64,000 bases of DNA from Amycolatopsis sp. QT-25 (GTDB lineage: Bacteria; Actinomycetota; Actinomycetes; Mycobacteriales; Pseudonocardiaceae). The stretch is from assembly GCF_029369745.1 (NCBI RefSeq), contig NZ_CP120210.1:1-64000 (forward strand). The letters run 5' to 3'. A model generated the notes under the pieces. The model was given only the letters and a program-made list of their open reading frames with translations. It had not been told where the DNA came from and ran no database searches. The position numbers and the translations under genes are program-made. Within the stretch, counting starts at the first letter, position 1, and the number at the start of each line of letters is the position of its first letter. Below are positions 1-12,462 of this stretch, in pieces.

Positions 1-100
1 TGCGCATGTGCCGATCGGGCCATGATGACGCTCGACCCGGCGTTTCGGGCCGCTGAGTGATCTCGCCGCACGCACCGATGAGGGGAGGGGAGTCAGGCAG

Positions 101-1744
101 GTGTCCGATCACCAGCACAATCTTGGCGTCATCTGGGGACAGGTCGTGCGTGAACTGTCGGATGGCACCCTCTCCCCGCAGCAGGGCGCCTGGATGCGGG
201 TGACCCGGCCGATCGGCCTGCTCGACGGCACCGCACTGCTCGCCGCCCCCAGCGATTTCGCCAAAGAGGCCATCGAACGCGCCCTTCGCGGAGCGATCAC
301 CGAAGCTCTCTCGCGTCGGCTCGGTCGCGCGGTCTCCCTCGCGGTCAAGGTGGACAGCACCGAGCCCTCGATGCCTCCACCGCCGCCCTCGCCTGGCCCC
401 CGCTATGAAGCGACGTCACCCGACCGGGTGGAAAACGGTGCCGGACCGGTGCCGGGTCCACCTCCGCTGCCCGTCAGTGACGGCATGCTGTCTCCGACCA
501 GGCCCCGGCCCGAACCGCCGAAACCGAGGCCGCCGAGGCAGCCGCGCCAGCAGCCGGTGGACAACAGCCTGAACGACGGCGACGACAGCGATGAAGAAGT
601 CGACGAAGAGGGCGAGGCCCTCGCCGCCGTGACCGAGATCTGGCCGACGTTCTCCGGCCAGCCGATCGCGGGCCAGCCCTACACCGCGCCGGCGCAGCCG
701 CAGACGTCGAAGACGAAGCTCAACGAGAAGTACACGTTCGACACGTTCGTCATCGGAGCGTCGAACCGCTTCGCGCACGCGGCCGCGGTCGCGGTCGCCG
801 AAGCACCGGCACGCGCGTACAACCCGCTGTTCATCTGGGGAGAGTCCGGACTCGGGAAGACCCACCTGCTGCACGCCGTCGGGCACTACGCGCAGCGGCT
901 GTTCCCCGGCATGCGCGTGCGGTACGTGTCGACCGAAGAGTTCACCAACGACTTCATCAACTCGCTGCGTGACGACCGCAAGGTCGCGTTCCAGCGCCGC
1001 TACCGCGACGTGGACATCCTGCTCGTCGACGACATCCAGTTCCTGGAAGGCAAAGAAGGTACGCAGGAGGAGTTCTTCCACACCTTCAACACCCTCCACA
1101 ACACGAACAAGCAGATCGTCGTCTCCTCCGACCGCCCGCCGAAGCGCCTCGAAACGCTGGAAGACCGGCTGCGCACGCGGTTCGAGTGGGGCCTCATCAC
1201 CGACATCCAGCCGCCCGAGCTCGAGACCCGGATCGCGATCCTTCGCAAGAAGGCCGCGCAGGACCGGCTCGCGGTCCCCAACGAGGTCCTGGAGTTCATC
1301 GCGTCGCGCGTCGAAGCGAACATCCGTGAACTCGAAGGCGCGCTCATCCGCGTCACCGCCTTCGCGTCGCTGAACCAGCAGCCTGTCGACGTCGCGCTCG
1401 CCGAGATCGTGCTCCGCGACCTCATCCCGGATTCGCACGCTCCGGAGATCACCGCGCCCACCATCATGGGCGTCACGTCCGAGTTCTTCGACGTGACCCT
1501 CGACGACCTCTGCGGTCCCGGCAAGACGAAGGCCCTCGCGACCGCACGCCAGATCGCGATGTACCTCTGCCGCGAACTGACCGACATGTCCCTGCCGAAG
1601 ATCGGGCAGACCTTCGGCGGCCGCGACCACACGACCGTCATGCACGCGGACAAGAAGATCCGCAAGGAAATGGCCGAACGACGGCGCATCTACGACCAGG
1701 TCCAGGAACTGACGTCGAGGATCAAGCAACGCGCCAGGCAGTAG
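101..1744 (+). CDS. dnaA: Chromosomal replication initiator protein DnaA
   Basis: DnaA binds DnaA boxes at oriC, melts the duplex and loads the replicative helicase. The 547-residue protein has the N-terminal helicase-interaction domain (about 1-90), a long Pro-rich acidic linker (about 90-205) typical of actinobacteria, and an AAA+ domain with Walker A GESGLGKT near 246-254 and Walker [10 protein letters not shown] near 307-315. The DNA-binding signature [14 protein letters not shown] is near 506. The GTG start is chosen because a G-rich ribosome site (GAGGGGAGGGGAG) ends 8 bases upstream and the protein then begins like other actinobacterial DnaA proteins. It lies directly upstream of the DnaA-box region and dnaN, the standard origin layout. 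Family identification is certain. Confidence 0.98.
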   Translation: MSDHQHNLGVIWGQVVRELSDGTLSPQQGAWMRVTRPIGLLDGTALLAAPSDFAKEAIERALRGAITEALSRRLGRAVSLAVKVDSTEPSMPPPPPSPGPRYEATSPDRVENGAGPVPGPPPLPVSDGMLSPTRPRPEPPKPRPPRQPRQQPVDNSLNDGDDSDEEVDEEGEALAAVTEIWPTFSGQPIAGQPYTAPAQPQTSKTKLNEKYTFDTFVIGASNRFAHAAAVAVAEAPARAYNPLFIWGESGLGKTHLLHAVGHYAQRLFPGMRVRYVSTEEFTNDFINSLRDDRKVAFQRRYRDVDILLVDDIQFLEGKEGTQEEFFHTFNTLHNTNKQIVVSSDRPPKRLETLEDRLRTRFEWGLITDIQPPELETRIAILRKKAAQDRLAVPNEVLEFIASRVEANIRELEGALIRVTAFASLNQQPVDVALAEIVLRDLIPDSHAPEITAPTIMGVTSEFFDVTLDDLCGPGKTKALATARQIAMYLCRELTDMSLPKIGQTFGGRDHTTVMHADKKIRKEMAERRRIYDQVQELTSRIKQRARQ

Positions 1745-1773
1745 TTTTTTATCTTGCGCTGACTGTGTTCTCT

Positions 1774-1902
1774 GTCGAGCGCTGACGTAAACGTGCCGAA
1801 GGGGCGTCGTTCCGCTTCCACCTGAAGGTGGGCGGGAAGGCGCCCCTTCAGCACGTTTACGTGGACCTTCGGCCCGAGAGAGAGCGCTCGACGGGTGAAG
1901 TC
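1774..1902. repeat. Three-tier inverted repeat, copy A (structured element)
   Basis: Just after dnaA lies a nested hairpin. The outer arms are 1774-1783 and 1883-1892, the middle arms 1785-1806 and 1841-1862 (22 nt with one mismatch), and the inner arms 1818-1822 and 1827-1831 around TGAA. A second copy sits at 29284-29410 with the same layout, the same conserved blocks (such as CCGAAGGGGCGTCG and GGTGAAGTCTC) and paired substitutions in the stems. It could end dnaA transcription, act as a structured RNA, or be a non-autonomous mobile repeat. Only structure and duplication are seen directly. Confidence 0.75.
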
Positions 1903-2149
1903 TCCGTCTGGCGCGGGGCGCCCTTGGGGAGACCCGGGAGTCACTAGGCCGGCGTCACCGATGTCTTGTCTGCTCGATTCTTTGGTGCGCAACGGTTTTC
2001 GGGCCTTTCGCGCGGTCGGGACGGGGGCCGTTCCGTGTCCAAAGTGGTCTGGAGGGGGTGTAGGGACGCGAAGGGCGGGTACTTGAGGAGAAGAGGCGAA
2101 GGACGCGAAAGAAGCGAAGCGGGTGTACGCGAGCTTCGCGATTTCCCTT

Positions 2150-2625
2150 GTGTACAACAGGAATCCACAGGCTGTGGGTATCTTGTGCACAACTCCGCCG
2201 GACGTCGGACCAGCGGTGATCGAATTTCCGTCCACATCGCACTCACAGGAAATCCACAGCATTTCCACACCGTGATCCACAAGCTGTCCCCAGGTTGCCC
2301 ACATCTTGTGCACAAGGGTGAACGGTGCTGCTCGGATCACTCTGCCGAGCGATTCCGGTCACGAACCACGTCCACAAGCCTGGGTACAAACCGGCCCACA
2401 ACTGTGGATGACTGTGGGGACAACTGTGGATGACTGTGGACAGTTCGTGCGCCGCTCGAAACCATCCACCGACGGCCCGAGCTGTCCACAGTCCGTACAC
2501 ACCCGGCGTCCACAGCCTCAGAGGCATCCGGACCTGCGCGAACGAGGCTTGTCCACACAATCCACAACCCCTATTACTACTGCTGTCTTTTCTTCTTCTC
2601 TAGAAGAGAACAAAACAAAAACAGG
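2150..2625. other. oriC: Replication origin oriC: DnaA-box cluster and AT-rich tract
   Basis: The 1.1 kb gap between dnaA and dnaN carries many DnaA-box-like nonamers on both strands. TTGTCCACA is at 2549-2557, CTGTCCACA at 2482-2490 and, inverted, at 2435-2443. TTGTGCACA is at 2183-2191 and 2306-2314, TTGCCCACA at 2295-2303, TGATCCACA at 2273-2281 and CAATCCACA at 2558-2566. TGTGGATGA (inverted TCATCCACA) is at 2404-2412 and 2425-2433. Immediately beyond the last box, 2569-2625 is strikingly AT-rich and pyrimidine/purine biased for this genome, so it is the likely unwinding element. The box preference TTGTCCACA is that of high-GC actinobacteria. From 2626 to 2876 I see only the dnaN upstream region. 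Confidence 0.9.
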
Positions 2626-2876
2626 CGAAGGACGAATCTGGGGACAGCCGTCGAGTCATGTCGTCTTGTCGACAAAAGCAAGGGGAGGCCGAGGTGACGC
2701 GGACCCCGGGGACGGCCTAACGTGGGTCACTGCACCTGGTCTGCGTGTCGACGTGCGTTCGCGTCCTCGCTCGGACCGAACACACCTGCGAGGCACCTGG
2801 CCATCGCGCTCTCCGGCCGAGGTGACCCGTTGAGCTTTCGAGCCGTCAGGGGCTCGGCTGTCGAAAGGAAGCGCGC

Positions 2877-4010
2877 ATGAAGATCCGCGTCGAGCGTGAC
2901 GGGCTGGCCGACGCCGTCGCGTGGGTGGCGAGAAGCCTCCCGTCGCGGCCTCCGGTCCCGGTGCTGGGCGGTGTCCTGCTCGATGCGGGATCCGACGGGA
3001 CGAGTGACGCACTCACCGTCTCCGGATTCGACTACGAGGTCTCCGCCACGGTCGGCGTCCCGGCCACCATCGCCGACGGCGGCCGCCTGCTGGTCTCCGG
3101 CCGTCTGCTGGCCGACATCACCAAGTCGCTGCCCGCGCAGCCGGTCGAGATCTCCGTCGACGGCGCCCGCGCGACCATCACCTGCGGCTCCGCGCGCTTC
3201 TCCCTGCCGACCATGCCGGTCGAGGACTACCCGCAGCTCCCGTCCCAGCCCGCCTTCGCCGGCGAACTCACCGGCGACGCCTTCGGCCAGGCCGTCACCC
3301 AGGTCGTCGTCGCGGCGGGCAAGGACGACACCCTCCCGATGCTGACCGGGATGCGGCTGGAGATCTCGGGCTCCTCGCTGACCCTGGTCGCCACCGACCG
3401 CTTCCGTCTCGCGATGCGCGAGTTCACCTGGGAACCCGCCGAGGGCCTGTCCGACGCCGCCGTGCTCGTCCCGGCGCGCACGCTCGCCGAAGCCGCGAAG
3501 ACGCTCGGCGCCAGCGGCGCCAAGATCCGGCTCGCCCTCGCCAGCGGTGAAGGTCTCCTCGGTCTCTCCGGCTCGGGGCGCTACACCACCACCCGCCTCC
3601 TCGACGCGGAGTTCCCGCCGTACCGGCAGCTGCTGCCGGCTCAGCACTCATCGCGCGCGGTCATCGAGGTCTCGGCGCTCGCCGAGTCGATCAAGCGTGT
3701 TTCGCTGGTCGCCGAACGTGGCACCCAGGTGCGGCTGGAGTTCAACGACGGTTCGCTGCGGCTCTCCGCCGGCGGTGACGACGAGGGTTCGGCCGAAGAA
3801 GAGCTTCAAGTCGACTACGAGGGTGAGCCGGTGACCATCGCGTTCAACCCGGGTTACCTCGTCGACGGGCTCGGCGCGCTGAACGCGAACCGGGCGGAAC
3901 TGACGTTCACCACCCCGAACCGGCCGGCGCTGATCAAGCCTGCCGACGAGGAGGGCAACGTCGTCCCCGGCTATCTGTACCTCCTGATGCCGGTTCGCCT
4001 CCCGGGCTGA
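2877..4010 (+). CDS. dnaN: DNA polymerase III beta subunit (sliding clamp)
   Basis: The 377-residue protein is the ring-shaped processivity clamp that tethers DNA polymerase III and other DNA-processing proteins to the template. Length and sequence match the three-fold repeated clamp domains: N-terminal [19 protein letters not shown], a middle domain beginning near 130, and a C-terminal end with [12 protein letters not shown], the conserved carboxy-terminal strand. The ATG start has the ribosome site GAAAGGAAG about 6 bases upstream. It follows oriC and precedes gnd and recF, as in other Pseudonocardiales, and is probably transcribed from its own promoter in the 2626-2876 gap. Confidence 0.98.
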   Translation: MKIRVERDGLADAVAWVARSLPSRPPVPVLGGVLLDAGSDGTSDALTVSGFDYEVSATVGVPATIADGGRLLVSGRLLADITKSLPAQPVEISVDGARATITCGSARFSLPTMPVEDYPQLPSQPAFAGELTGDAFGQAVTQVVVAAGKDDTLPMLTGMRLEISGSSLTLVATDRFRLAMREFTWEPAEGLSDAAVLVPARTLAEAAKTLGASGAKIRLALASGEGLLGLSGSGRYTTTRLLDAEFPPYRQLLPAQHSSRAVIEVSALAESIKRVSLVAERGTQVRLEFNDGSLRLSAGGDDEGSAEEELQVDYEGEPVTIAFNPGYLVDGLGALNANRAELTFTTPNRPALIKPADEEGNVVPGYLYLLMPVRLPG

Positions 4011-4047
4011 CCGGCCGCCACTTCTGTTCGTACCAAAGGGGATCTTC

Positions 4048-4938
4048 ATGGCTCAGCTGGGACTCATCGGCCTCGGCAAAATGGGGTTCAACATGCGTGA
4101 GCGGCTGCGCGCGGCCGGTCACGAGGTGGTCGGCTACGACCGCAACCCCGACGTCACCGACTCCACGTCACTCGAGGACATGGTGTCCAAACTGGACGGT
4201 CCCCGGATCGTCTGGATCATGGTGCCCGCCGGTGAACCCACCCGGCAGACCGTCGCGGAACTCGGCAACCTGCTGTCCGAGGGCGACCTCGTGATCGACG
4301 GCGGCAACTCGAAGTACACCGACGACCGGATCAACGCGGACCTGCTCGCCGCGAAGAAGATCGGTTACCTCGACTGCGGGGTTTCCGGTGGTGTGTGGGG
4401 CAAGGACAACGGCTACGGCCTGATGGTCGGCGGCGCGGCTTCGGACGTCGAGAAGGCCATGCCGATCTTCGACGCGCTTCGTCCCGAGGGCCCGCGTGAC
4501 GAAGGCTTCTCGCACGCCGGCGCCGTCGGCTCCGGTCATTACGCGAAGATGATCCACAACGGCATCGAGTACGGCATGATGCAGGCCTTCGCCGAAGGCT
4601 TCGAGCTGCTCGAAGCCGCGAAGGTCGTCGAGAACGTGCCCGCGGTGATCAAGGGCTGGCAGCGGGGGACCGTCGTCCGCTCTTGGCTGCTCGACCTACT
4701 CGTCCGCGCGCTCGACGAGGACCCGGAGCTGGACGACCTCGAGGGCTACGTCGAGGATTCCGGCGAAGGCCGGTGGACCCTGGAAGAGGCGATCAACAAC
4801 GCGGTCCCGGCGCCGGTCATTTCCGCCGCGCTGTTCGCGCGGTTCGCCTCGCGCCAGGAGGACTCCGCCGCCATGCGGGCCGTCGCCGCGCTGCGCAACC
4901 AGTTCGGCGGGCACTCCGTGAAGAAGGTCGGCGGCTAG
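4048..4938 (+). CDS. gnd: 6-phosphogluconate dehydrogenase, decarboxylating (short YqeC type)
   Basis: It oxidises and decarboxylates 6-phosphogluconate to ribulose 5-phosphate in the pentose phosphate pathway. At 296 residues it belongs to the short form, not the 470-residue classical enzyme. The Rossmann motif GLIGLGKMG is at 4-12. The substrate motifs [11 protein letters not shown] (near 90) and [10 protein letters not shown] (near 111) and the catalytic segment [16 protein letters not shown] (near 168) are intact. An ATG preceded by AAAGGGGATC gives a good start. It sits between dnaN and recF, the usual place in Pseudonocardiaceae and Streptomyces, and ends 5 bases before recF, suggesting co-transcription. 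Confidence 0.95.
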   Translation: MAQLGLIGLGKMGFNMRERLRAAGHEVVGYDRNPDVTDSTSLEDMVSKLDGPRIVWIMVPAGEPTRQTVAELGNLLSEGDLVIDGGNSKYTDDRINADLLAAKKIGYLDCGVSGGVWGKDNGYGLMVGGAASDVEKAMPIFDALRPEGPRDEGFSHAGAVGSGHYAKMIHNGIEYGMMQAFAEGFELLEAAKVVENVPAVIKGWQRGTVVRSWLLDLLVRALDEDPELDDLEGYVEDSGEGRWTLEEAINNAVPAPVISAALFARFASRQEDSAAMRAVAALRNQFGGHSVKKVGG

Positions 4939-4943
4939 GCGGG

Positions 4944-6098
4944 TTGTACCTCAGACATCTGCAGGTCACCGACTTCCGGTCCTGGCCACAAGCCGATCTC
5001 GCGCTCGAACCCGGCCCGACCGTCCTCGTCGGACAGAACGGCCGCGGCAAGACGAACCTCCTCGAGGCGATCGGCTACGTCGCGACCCTGGGCTCGCATC
5101 GCGTCGCGACCGACGCGCCGTTGGTGCGGCACGGGTGCGAACGCGCGCTGATCAGGGTCGCGGTGGTCAACGAGGATCGCGAACTGACGGTCGAGCTGGA
5201 GATCACGCCCGGCAAGGCGAACCGAGCGCGGGTCAACCGCGGCGCGGTCGGCAAGCCCCGTGACGTGCTCGGGATCCTGCGCACGGTGCTCTTCTCCCCG
5301 GAGGACCTGGCACTCGTGCGCGGGGATCCCGGGGAGCGCCGCCGGTTCATGGACGAACTCCTCGTGCTGCGCGCGCCGCGGTACGCCGGGGTCCGCGCCG
5401 ACTACGAGAAGGTGCTCAAGCAGCGGAACGCCCTGCTCAAGACGGCGGGCAAGCGTCGGACGGGACGTGAAGACCCGTACGCGTTGTCGACGCTCGACGT
5501 CTGGGACGACCACCTGGCGGAGGCGGGGGCCGCGTTGCTGGGCGCCCGGCTCAACCTGATCGCGGATCTCGCGCCGTACGCGGCCGCCGCGTACATGGGG
5601 GTCGCGCCCGACTCGAGACCGGCGAAGATCGCGTACAAATCGAGCCTGGGCGAAGCGATGCCAGCGGGCTACGGCGTTCCGGACGGTGCTCGCGCCGACG
5701 AGGCAGTCCTCAAGGATGTGCTGGTCGAGGCGCTGAAACGGTCGCGGAACCTGGAGCTGGAGCGCGGGGTGAGCATGGTCGGCCCGCATCGCGACGAGCT
5801 CGACCTCGTCCTCGGTGAAGCGCCGGCGAAGGGCTACGCGAGCCACGGGGAGTCCTGGTCGTTCGCCCTCGCCTTGCGTCTGGGAAGCTACGAGCTCCTG
5901 CGTGGCGAGGCCGGGGAACCGGTGCTTCTCCTGGATGATGTGTTCGCCGAGCTGGACCGGCGTCGCCGGGCCCGGCTGGCGGAGGTGGCGGCGGGCGCCG
6001 AACAGGTGCTGGTGACCGCCGCCGTGGACGAGGACGTGCCCGCCGAACTGGCCGGACATCGGTTCCTCGTGGCGGATGGTGAGATCAACCGAGGGTGA
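4944..6098 (+). CDS. recF: DNA replication and repair protein RecF
   Basis: RecF is an SMC-like ATPase that helps load RecA at gapped DNA and stalled forks. The 384-residue product has Walker [14 protein letters not shown] near 30-42, the GPHRDEL block near 280 and the Walker B/signature region [11 protein letters not shown] near 329-339. The reading frame is open far upstream, inside gnd. I place the start at TTG 4944, because [14 protein letters not shown] is where RecF proteins begin and this lies 5 bases after the gnd stop. No strong ribosome site is visible, so translation is probably coupled to gnd. Confidence 0.95.
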   Translation: MYLRHLQVTDFRSWPQADLALEPGPTVLVGQNGRGKTNLLEAIGYVATLGSHRVATDAPLVRHGCERALIRVAVVNEDRELTVELEITPGKANRARVNRGAVGKPRDVLGILRTVLFSPEDLALVRGDPGERRRFMDELLVLRAPRYAGVRADYEKVLKQRNALLKTAGKRRTGREDPYALSTLDVWDDHLAEAGAALLGARLNLIADLAPYAAAAYMGVAPDSRPAKIAYKSSLGEAMPAGYGVPDGARADEAVLKDVLVEALKRSRNLELERGVSMVGPHRDELDLVLGEAPAKGYASHGESWSFALALRLGSYELLRGEAGEPVLLLDDVFAELDRRRRARLAEVAAGAEQVLVTAAVDEDVPAELAGHRFLVADGEINRG

Positions 6099-6165
6099 TC
6101 GGTGTGAAGCGGATACCCCGGGTGATCGGCGCCCCAGCAGTTGCCCACCGATCTGGGGACAAACC

Positions 6166-6183
6166 TGTGGACAGTGTGGATAA
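6166..6183 (-). promoter_or_regulatory. Adjacent pair of DnaA boxes upstream of dciA
   Basis: Two nonamers lie head to tail with no spacer: TGTGGACAG (6166-6174) and TGTGGATAA (6175-6183). Read on the minus strand, the second is the perfect consensus TTATCCACA and the first is CTGTCCACA. A looser TTGCCCACC is at 6141-6149. They sit in the non-coding gap between recF and the DUF721 gene, about 3.6 kb from the main origin cluster. A role as a DnaA-responsive control site is inference. Confidence 0.7.
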
Positions 6184-6233
6184 CACCAGGAACGCGTCAT
6201 CGCCCCGCGTGACCAAGGGGCCGGAAAAGCGGC

Positions 6234-6264
6234 TTGACACCCTCCGCTCGGGTGGTAACCCGAG
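6234..6264 (+). promoter_or_regulatory. Possible promoter and inverted repeat upstream of dciA
   Basis: A perfect -35 hexamer TTGACA lies at 6234-6239. Sixteen bases later TAACCC (6256-6261) could serve as a weak -10. The stretch 6247-6264 is an inverted repeat, CTCGGG-TGGTAA-CCCGAG. It lies 56-86 bases before the chosen dciA start and about 50 bases after the DnaA-box pair. The -35 is clear; the -10 is poor, so this is tentative. Confidence 0.4.
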
Positions 6265-6319
6265 TGAGGGAGCCTTGTTCGACACGCAGAGTGAGCGGCA
6301 ACCGGTATCGAACGGCGCA

Positions 6320-6865
6320 ATGGATACCGAAAGCAAGGAACTGGCTACGGGTCGTGATCTCGCTCGTGCCGCGCTAGACGCCGCGAAGGCCAAAGCGAAG
6401 GCCCGCGGCGTTGAACCAGGCGTGCGCCGCGGCCGTGTCACCGGCGGGGGAGCCGGGTCGAACGGGCAGAGCTCACGACGTCGTCGCTGGTCAGGGCCGG
6501 GTGCCGACGCCCGCGATCCGCAACCGCTCGGCAGGCTCGCCTCCCGGATCGCGGTCGACCGCGGCTGGAACACGCGGCTGGCCAACGGTCAGGTCTTCGG
6601 TAGCTGGGCACGGCTCGTGGGTGAAGAGGTCGCCGAACACGCCCAGCCGGTCGCCTTGAAGGACGGCGAGTTGACCGTCCGCGCGAGTTCGACGGCGTGG
6701 GCGACTCAGCTGCGCCTCCTGCAGGGGCAGCTGCTGGCGAAGATCGCGAAAGGCGTCGGGCACGGCGTGGTGAAGAAGATGCGGATCCAGGGGCCGACGG
6801 CGCCGAGCTGGCGCAAAGGGCCGCGGCACGTCCCGGGACGCGGTCCGCGTGACACGTACGGCTGA
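6320..6865 (+). CDS. dciA: DUF721 protein, DciA-type helicase-loader homologue
   Basis: DUF721/DciA proteins interact with the replicative helicase DnaB and help load it in bacteria that lack DnaC. The 181-residue protein matches mycobacterial Rv0004-type proteins: a helical start [18 protein letters not shown], a conserved central part [18 protein letters not shown], and the family C-terminus [21 protein letters not shown]. The frame is open from a GTG at 6095 that overlaps the recF stop. I choose ATG 6320 because the 225 bases before it lack high-GC codon structure, contain two DnaA boxes, and homologues begin here. The origin context supports a replication role. The start is the main uncertainty. 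Confidence 0.88.
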   Translation: MDTESKELATGRDLARAALDAAKAKAKARGVEPGVRRGRVTGGGAGSNGQSSRRRRWSGPGADARDPQPLGRLASRIAVDRGWNTRLANGQVFGSWARLVGEEVAEHAQPVALKDGELTVRASSTAWATQLRLLQGQLLAKIAKGVGHGVVKKMRIQGPTAPSWRKGPRHVPGRGPRDTYG

Positions 6866-6971
6866 TCCGAGTTGCGCTTCGCCGCGACTGTGTCACCAGC
6901 GCGCCGAGAAGGCGCTTAGGGCGCTTCGCGAACGTCAAGACTCTTCTTTGAGCGAATTAGCGCGCCTGTGA

Positions 6972-9038
<2,067 letters not shown>

Positions 9039-9087
9039 GCGTCCCCGTTCTTTGTCCCCTTAGGACTGCTCTCACGAGAAGGACCTC

Positions 9088-11613
9088 ATGACGGAAACCT
9101 TGCCGCCCGCTCCGGACCACGACCGGATCGAACCGGTCGACATCCAGCAGGAGATGCAGCGCTCCTACATCGACTACGCGATGAGCGTCATCGTGTCGCG
9201 GGCGCTGCCGGACGTGCGGGACGGCCTCAAGCCGGTGCACCGCCGCGTGCTGTACTCGATGTTCGACTCCGGCTTCCGCCCGGACCGGCAGCACAACAAG
9301 TGCTCCCGCGTGGTCGGCGACGTGCTCGGCAATTACCACCCGCACAACGACACCGCCGTCTACGACGCACTGGTGCGGCTGGCGCAGCCGTGGGCGCTGC
9401 GGTATCCGTTGATCGACGGCCAGGGCAACTTCGGTTCGCCTGGCAACGACCCGGCGGCCGCCATGCGGTACACGGAATGCCGCCTGTCGCATATCGCCAT
9501 GCACATGCTGCAGGACATCGACGAAGACACCGTCGATTTCTCCGACAACTACGACGGCCGTACCCAGGAGCCGGACGTCCTGCCATCGCGGTTCCCGAAC
9601 CTGCTGGTCAACGGCGGCTCCGGGATCGCGGTCGGAATGGCGACCAACATCCCGCCGCACAACCTGCGCGAGGTGGCCGACGGCGTCAAATGGGCGCTGG
9701 AGAACTTCGAGGCCGACGACGACGAGCTGCTCGCCGCGCTGCTGGTCCGGATCAAGGGCCCCGACTTCCCGACCAAGGCGATGATCCTCGGCAACTCCGG
9801 CATCGAGGACGCGTACCGCACCGGCCGCGGCTCCGTGCGCATGCGCGCGGTCGTCGAGGTGGAAGAGGACGCCAAGGGCCGCACGATCCTGGTCGTGTCC
9901 GAGCTGCCGTACCAGGTCAACCCGGACAACCTGGTCGAGAACATCGCGAACCTGGTCCGAGACGGCAAGCTCACCGGCATCTCCGACATCGCCGACGAGT
10001 CCAACAGCCGCAGCGGGATGCGGATCGTCGTCACGGTCAAACGTGACGCGGTCGCCAAGGTCGTGCTGAACAACCTGTACAAGCACACCCAGTTGCAGCA
10101 GAACTTCGGGGTCAACATGCTGGCCCTGGTCGACGGCGTGCCGCGCACGCTGCGCCTCGACCAGATGATCCGGCACTACGTGAAGCACCAGATCGAGGTC
10201 ATCGTCCGCCGGACCCGCTTCCGGCTGCGCAAGGCCGAAGAGCGCGCCCACATCCTGCGCGGTCTGGTCAAGGCGCTGGACATGCTCGACGAGGTCATCG
10301 CCCTGATCCGGCGCTCGCCTTCGGCCGAAGAGGCCCGGCCCGCGCTGATGAGGCTGCTCGACGTCGACGAGATCCAGGCGGCCGCGATCCTCGACATGCA
10401 GCTCCGCCGCCTCGCGGCACTGGAGCGGCAGCGGATCGTCGACACCCTGGCCGAGATCGAACTCGAGATCGCCGACCTCAAGGACATCCTCGAGAAGCCC
10501 GAGCGGCAGCGCTCGATCATCGCCGAGGAACTGCAGGAGATCGTCGACAAGTACGGCGACGACCGGCGCACCAAGATCATCCCGTTCGACGGCGAGGTCT
10601 CGGTCGAAGACCTCATCGCGGTCGAGGACGTCGTCGTCACCATCACCCGCACGGGTTACGCAAAGCGGACGAAAACCGATCTGTACCGCTCGCAGAAACG
10701 CGGCGGCAAGGGCGTCCAGGGCGCGACCCTCAAACAGGACGACATCGTCCAGCACTTCTTCGTCTGCTCGACGCACGACTGGATCCTGTTCTTCACGAAC
10801 AAGGGCCGCGTCTACCGCGCCAAGGCCTACGACCTGCCCGAGGCCAACCGCAACGCGCGCGGCCAGCACGTCGCGAACCTGCTCGCGTTCCAGCCGGACG
10901 AGAAGATCGCCCAGGTCATCGAGATCCCGAACTACGAGGTCGCCCCGTACCTGGTGCTCGCGACCCGTCGCGGTCTGGTGAAGAAGACCAAGCTCACCGA
11001 CTTCGACTCCAACCGCGCCGGCGGCCTCATCGCCGTCAACCTGCGCGAAGGGGACGAGCTGGTCGGCGCGGTCCTCGCGGCCGCCGAGGACGACCTGCTC
11101 CTCGTGTCCGCGGAAGGCCAGTCGATCCGCTTCCACGCCACCGACGAAGCCCTGCGCCCGATGGGCCGTGCGACGTCCGGTGTGCTGGGCATGCGGTTCA
11201 ACGACGGTGACGAACTGCTCGGCCTCAACGTCGTCCAGCCGGACAGGTTCCTCCTCGTCGCCACCGCGGGCGGCTACGCCAAGCGCACCCCGACCGAGGA
11301 CTATCCGGTGCAGGGCCGCGGTGGCAAGGGTGTGCTCACCATTCAGTACGACCAGAAACGTGGCAGGCTGGTGGGCGCGGTCATCGTCGACGCCGAAGAC
11401 GAGCTCTACGCGATCACCTCCAGCGGCGGGGTGATCCGGACTTCGGCCGGGCAGGTGCGCAAGGCAGGCAGGCAGACGAAGGGGGTGCGGCTGATGAATC
11501 TCGGCGAAGGAACCACTCTTCTCGCGGTCGCACGCAACGCGGACGAGCCCTCAGACGTCGCCACTGCAGGTAGTGCTGAAGGAGAAGAAACCCCGGCGTC
11601 GGAGCAGGAATAG
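9088..11613 (+). CDS. gyrA: DNA gyrase subunit A
   Basis: GyrA cuts and rejoins DNA in the gyrase A2B2 complex. The 841-residue protein has the winged-helix/breakage domain with catalytic Tyr128 ([10 protein letters not shown]), the coiled-coil tower, and a six-bladed C-terminal beta-pinwheel with the GyrA-box-like [10 protein letters not shown] near 530. The quinolone-resistance region reads [16 protein letters not shown]: the position of E. coli Gly81 is Asn87 and that of Ser83 is Thr89. The start ATG has AGAAGGA upstream. Forty-nine bases separate it from gyrB and 36 from the next gene, so this is probably one operon. Confidence 0.97.
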   Translation: MTETLPPAPDHDRIEPVDIQQEMQRSYIDYAMSVIVSRALPDVRDGLKPVHRRVLYSMFDSGFRPDRQHNKCSRVVGDVLGNYHPHNDTAVYDALVRLAQPWALRYPLIDGQGNFGSPGNDPAAAMRYTECRLSHIAMHMLQDIDEDTVDFSDNYDGRTQEPDVLPSRFPNLLVNGGSGIAVGMATNIPPHNLREVADGVKWALENFEADDDELLAALLVRIKGPDFPTKAMILGNSGIEDAYRTGRGSVRMRAVVEVEEDAKGRTILVVSELPYQVNPDNLVENIANLVRDGKLTGISDIADESNSRSGMRIVVTVKRDAVAKVVLNNLYKHTQLQQNFGVNMLALVDGVPRTLRLDQMIRHYVKHQIEVIVRRTRFRLRKAEERAHILRGLVKALDMLDEVIALIRRSPSAEEARPALMRLLDVDEIQAAAILDMQLRRLAALERQRIVDTLAEIELEIADLKDILEKPERQRSIIAEELQEIVDKYGDDRRTKIIPFDGEVSVEDLIAVEDVVVTITRTGYAKRTKTDLYRSQKRGGKGVQGATLKQDDIVQHFFVCSTHDWILFFTNKGRVYRAKAYDLPEANRNARGQHVANLLAFQPDEKIAQVIEIPNYEVAPYLVLATRRGLVKKTKLTDFDSNRAGGLIAVNLREGDELVGAVLAAAEDDLLLVSAEGQSIRFHATDEALRPMGRATSGVLGMRFNDGDELLGLNVVQPDRFLLVATAGGYAKRTPTEDYPVQGRGGKGVLTIQYDQKRGRLVGAVIVDAEDELYAITSSGGVIRTSAGQVRKAGRQTKGVRLMNLGEGTTLLAVARNADEPSDVATAGSAEGEETPASEQE

Positions 11614-11649
11614 ACGACGCCCCACGTACTGGGTAAGGACTGACACCTC

Positions 11650-12336
11650 GTGACACCATCCGAGAAGCCCGAAGCAGGCGGCGCGCCGGCGGGATCGTCG
11701 AGCCCGCCCTGGCAGCGCGACAGCGGCGCCGGGGAACCCGAAGGCTCCAGTGAGCAGACGGTCTCGGTGTCTTCGGTCGCCACCGAAGACGTGGCCCACT
11801 CGGACCCGAACCGGGACGCGCCCACCGTGACCGATTACCACGGGGTAAGCGGCACCGCCGCGAAGAAGCTCTTCGGCGACAGCGGAGAGGGCGACCCCGC
11901 CCCCTCCGTCATCCCGTCGGCCTCCCGCGGCCGCGCCACGCCCACCGCGCTCCGCCGTCCCGGCCGCGGACCGCGTCGCGCCAGCCTGCAGATCAAACGC
12001 TTCGACCCTTGGTCGGTGCTGAAACTGTCCCTCGTCCTCGGTGTCGCGCTGTTCTTCGTGTGGCTCGTCGCCGTCGGCGTCCTGTACACCGTGCTCGACG
12101 GCATGGGTGTCTGGGACAAACTCAACGGAACCTATTCGTCGCTCGTCGGCGGCGAAGGGGCCGACGCGCCGGCCGACCCGTTGATCAGCGCCGGCCGCGT
12201 CTTCGGGATCGCGGCCATCCTGGGCGCCATCAACATCGTGCTGATCTCGGCGCTGGCCACCGTCAGCGCCTTCATCTACAACGTCTCCGCCGACCTCGCC
12301 GGAGGCCTGGAAGTGACCCTTTCCGAACGAGAGTGA
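11650..12336 (+). CDS. DUF3566 membrane protein
   Basis: A 228-residue protein with a disordered acidic and Pro-rich N-terminus (about 1-110) and a C-terminal DUF3566 domain holding two hydrophobic helices (about 117-145 and 178-208), ending SADLAGGLEVTLSE. It is the homologue of the gene that follows gyrA in mycobacteria (Rv0007 type). Its role is not established; the position suggests a cell-division or envelope function, as proposed for its mycobacterial neighbours. The GTG start follows gyrA by 36 bases. Family assignment is secure, function is not. Confidence 0.85.
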   Translation: MTPSEKPEAGGAPAGSSSPPWQRDSGAGEPEGSSEQTVSVSSVATEDVAHSDPNRDAPTVTDYHGVSGTAAKKLFGDSGEGDPAPSVIPSASRGRATPTALRRPGRGPRRASLQIKRFDPWSVLKLSLVLGVALFFVWLVAVGVLYTVLDGMGVWDKLNGTYSSLVGGEGADAPADPLISAGRVFGIAAILGAINIVLISALATVSAFIYNVSADLAGGLEVTLSERE

Positions 12337-12383
12337 CCCGGTTGCAGGACGCCGAAAGGCGTCCTGTAATCTTCTTCTCGTTC

Positions 12384-12457
12384 GGGCCCATAGCTCAGGC
12401 GGTTAGAGCGCTTCGCTGATAACGAAGAGGTCCCAGGTTCAAGTCCTGGTGGGCCCA
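12384..12457 (+). tRNA. tRNA-Ile (GAT)
   Basis: A 74-base cloverleaf: acceptor arms GGGCCCA and TGGGCCC with discriminator A, D-arm TAGCTCAGGCGGTTAGAGC, anticodon stem CTTCG/CGAAG around loop CTGATAA with anticodon GAT, and T-arm CCAGG-TTCAAGT-CCTGG. No CCA is encoded. tRNA-Ile after gyrA is the standard actinobacterial order. Confidence 0.97.
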
Positions 12458-12462
12458 CTCCG

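Noticed and set aside
6095..6319. N-terminal extension of the DciA protein from GTG 6095
   Set aside because: The stretch has poor third-position bias, contains DnaA boxes and an inverted repeat, and homologues begin near 6320.
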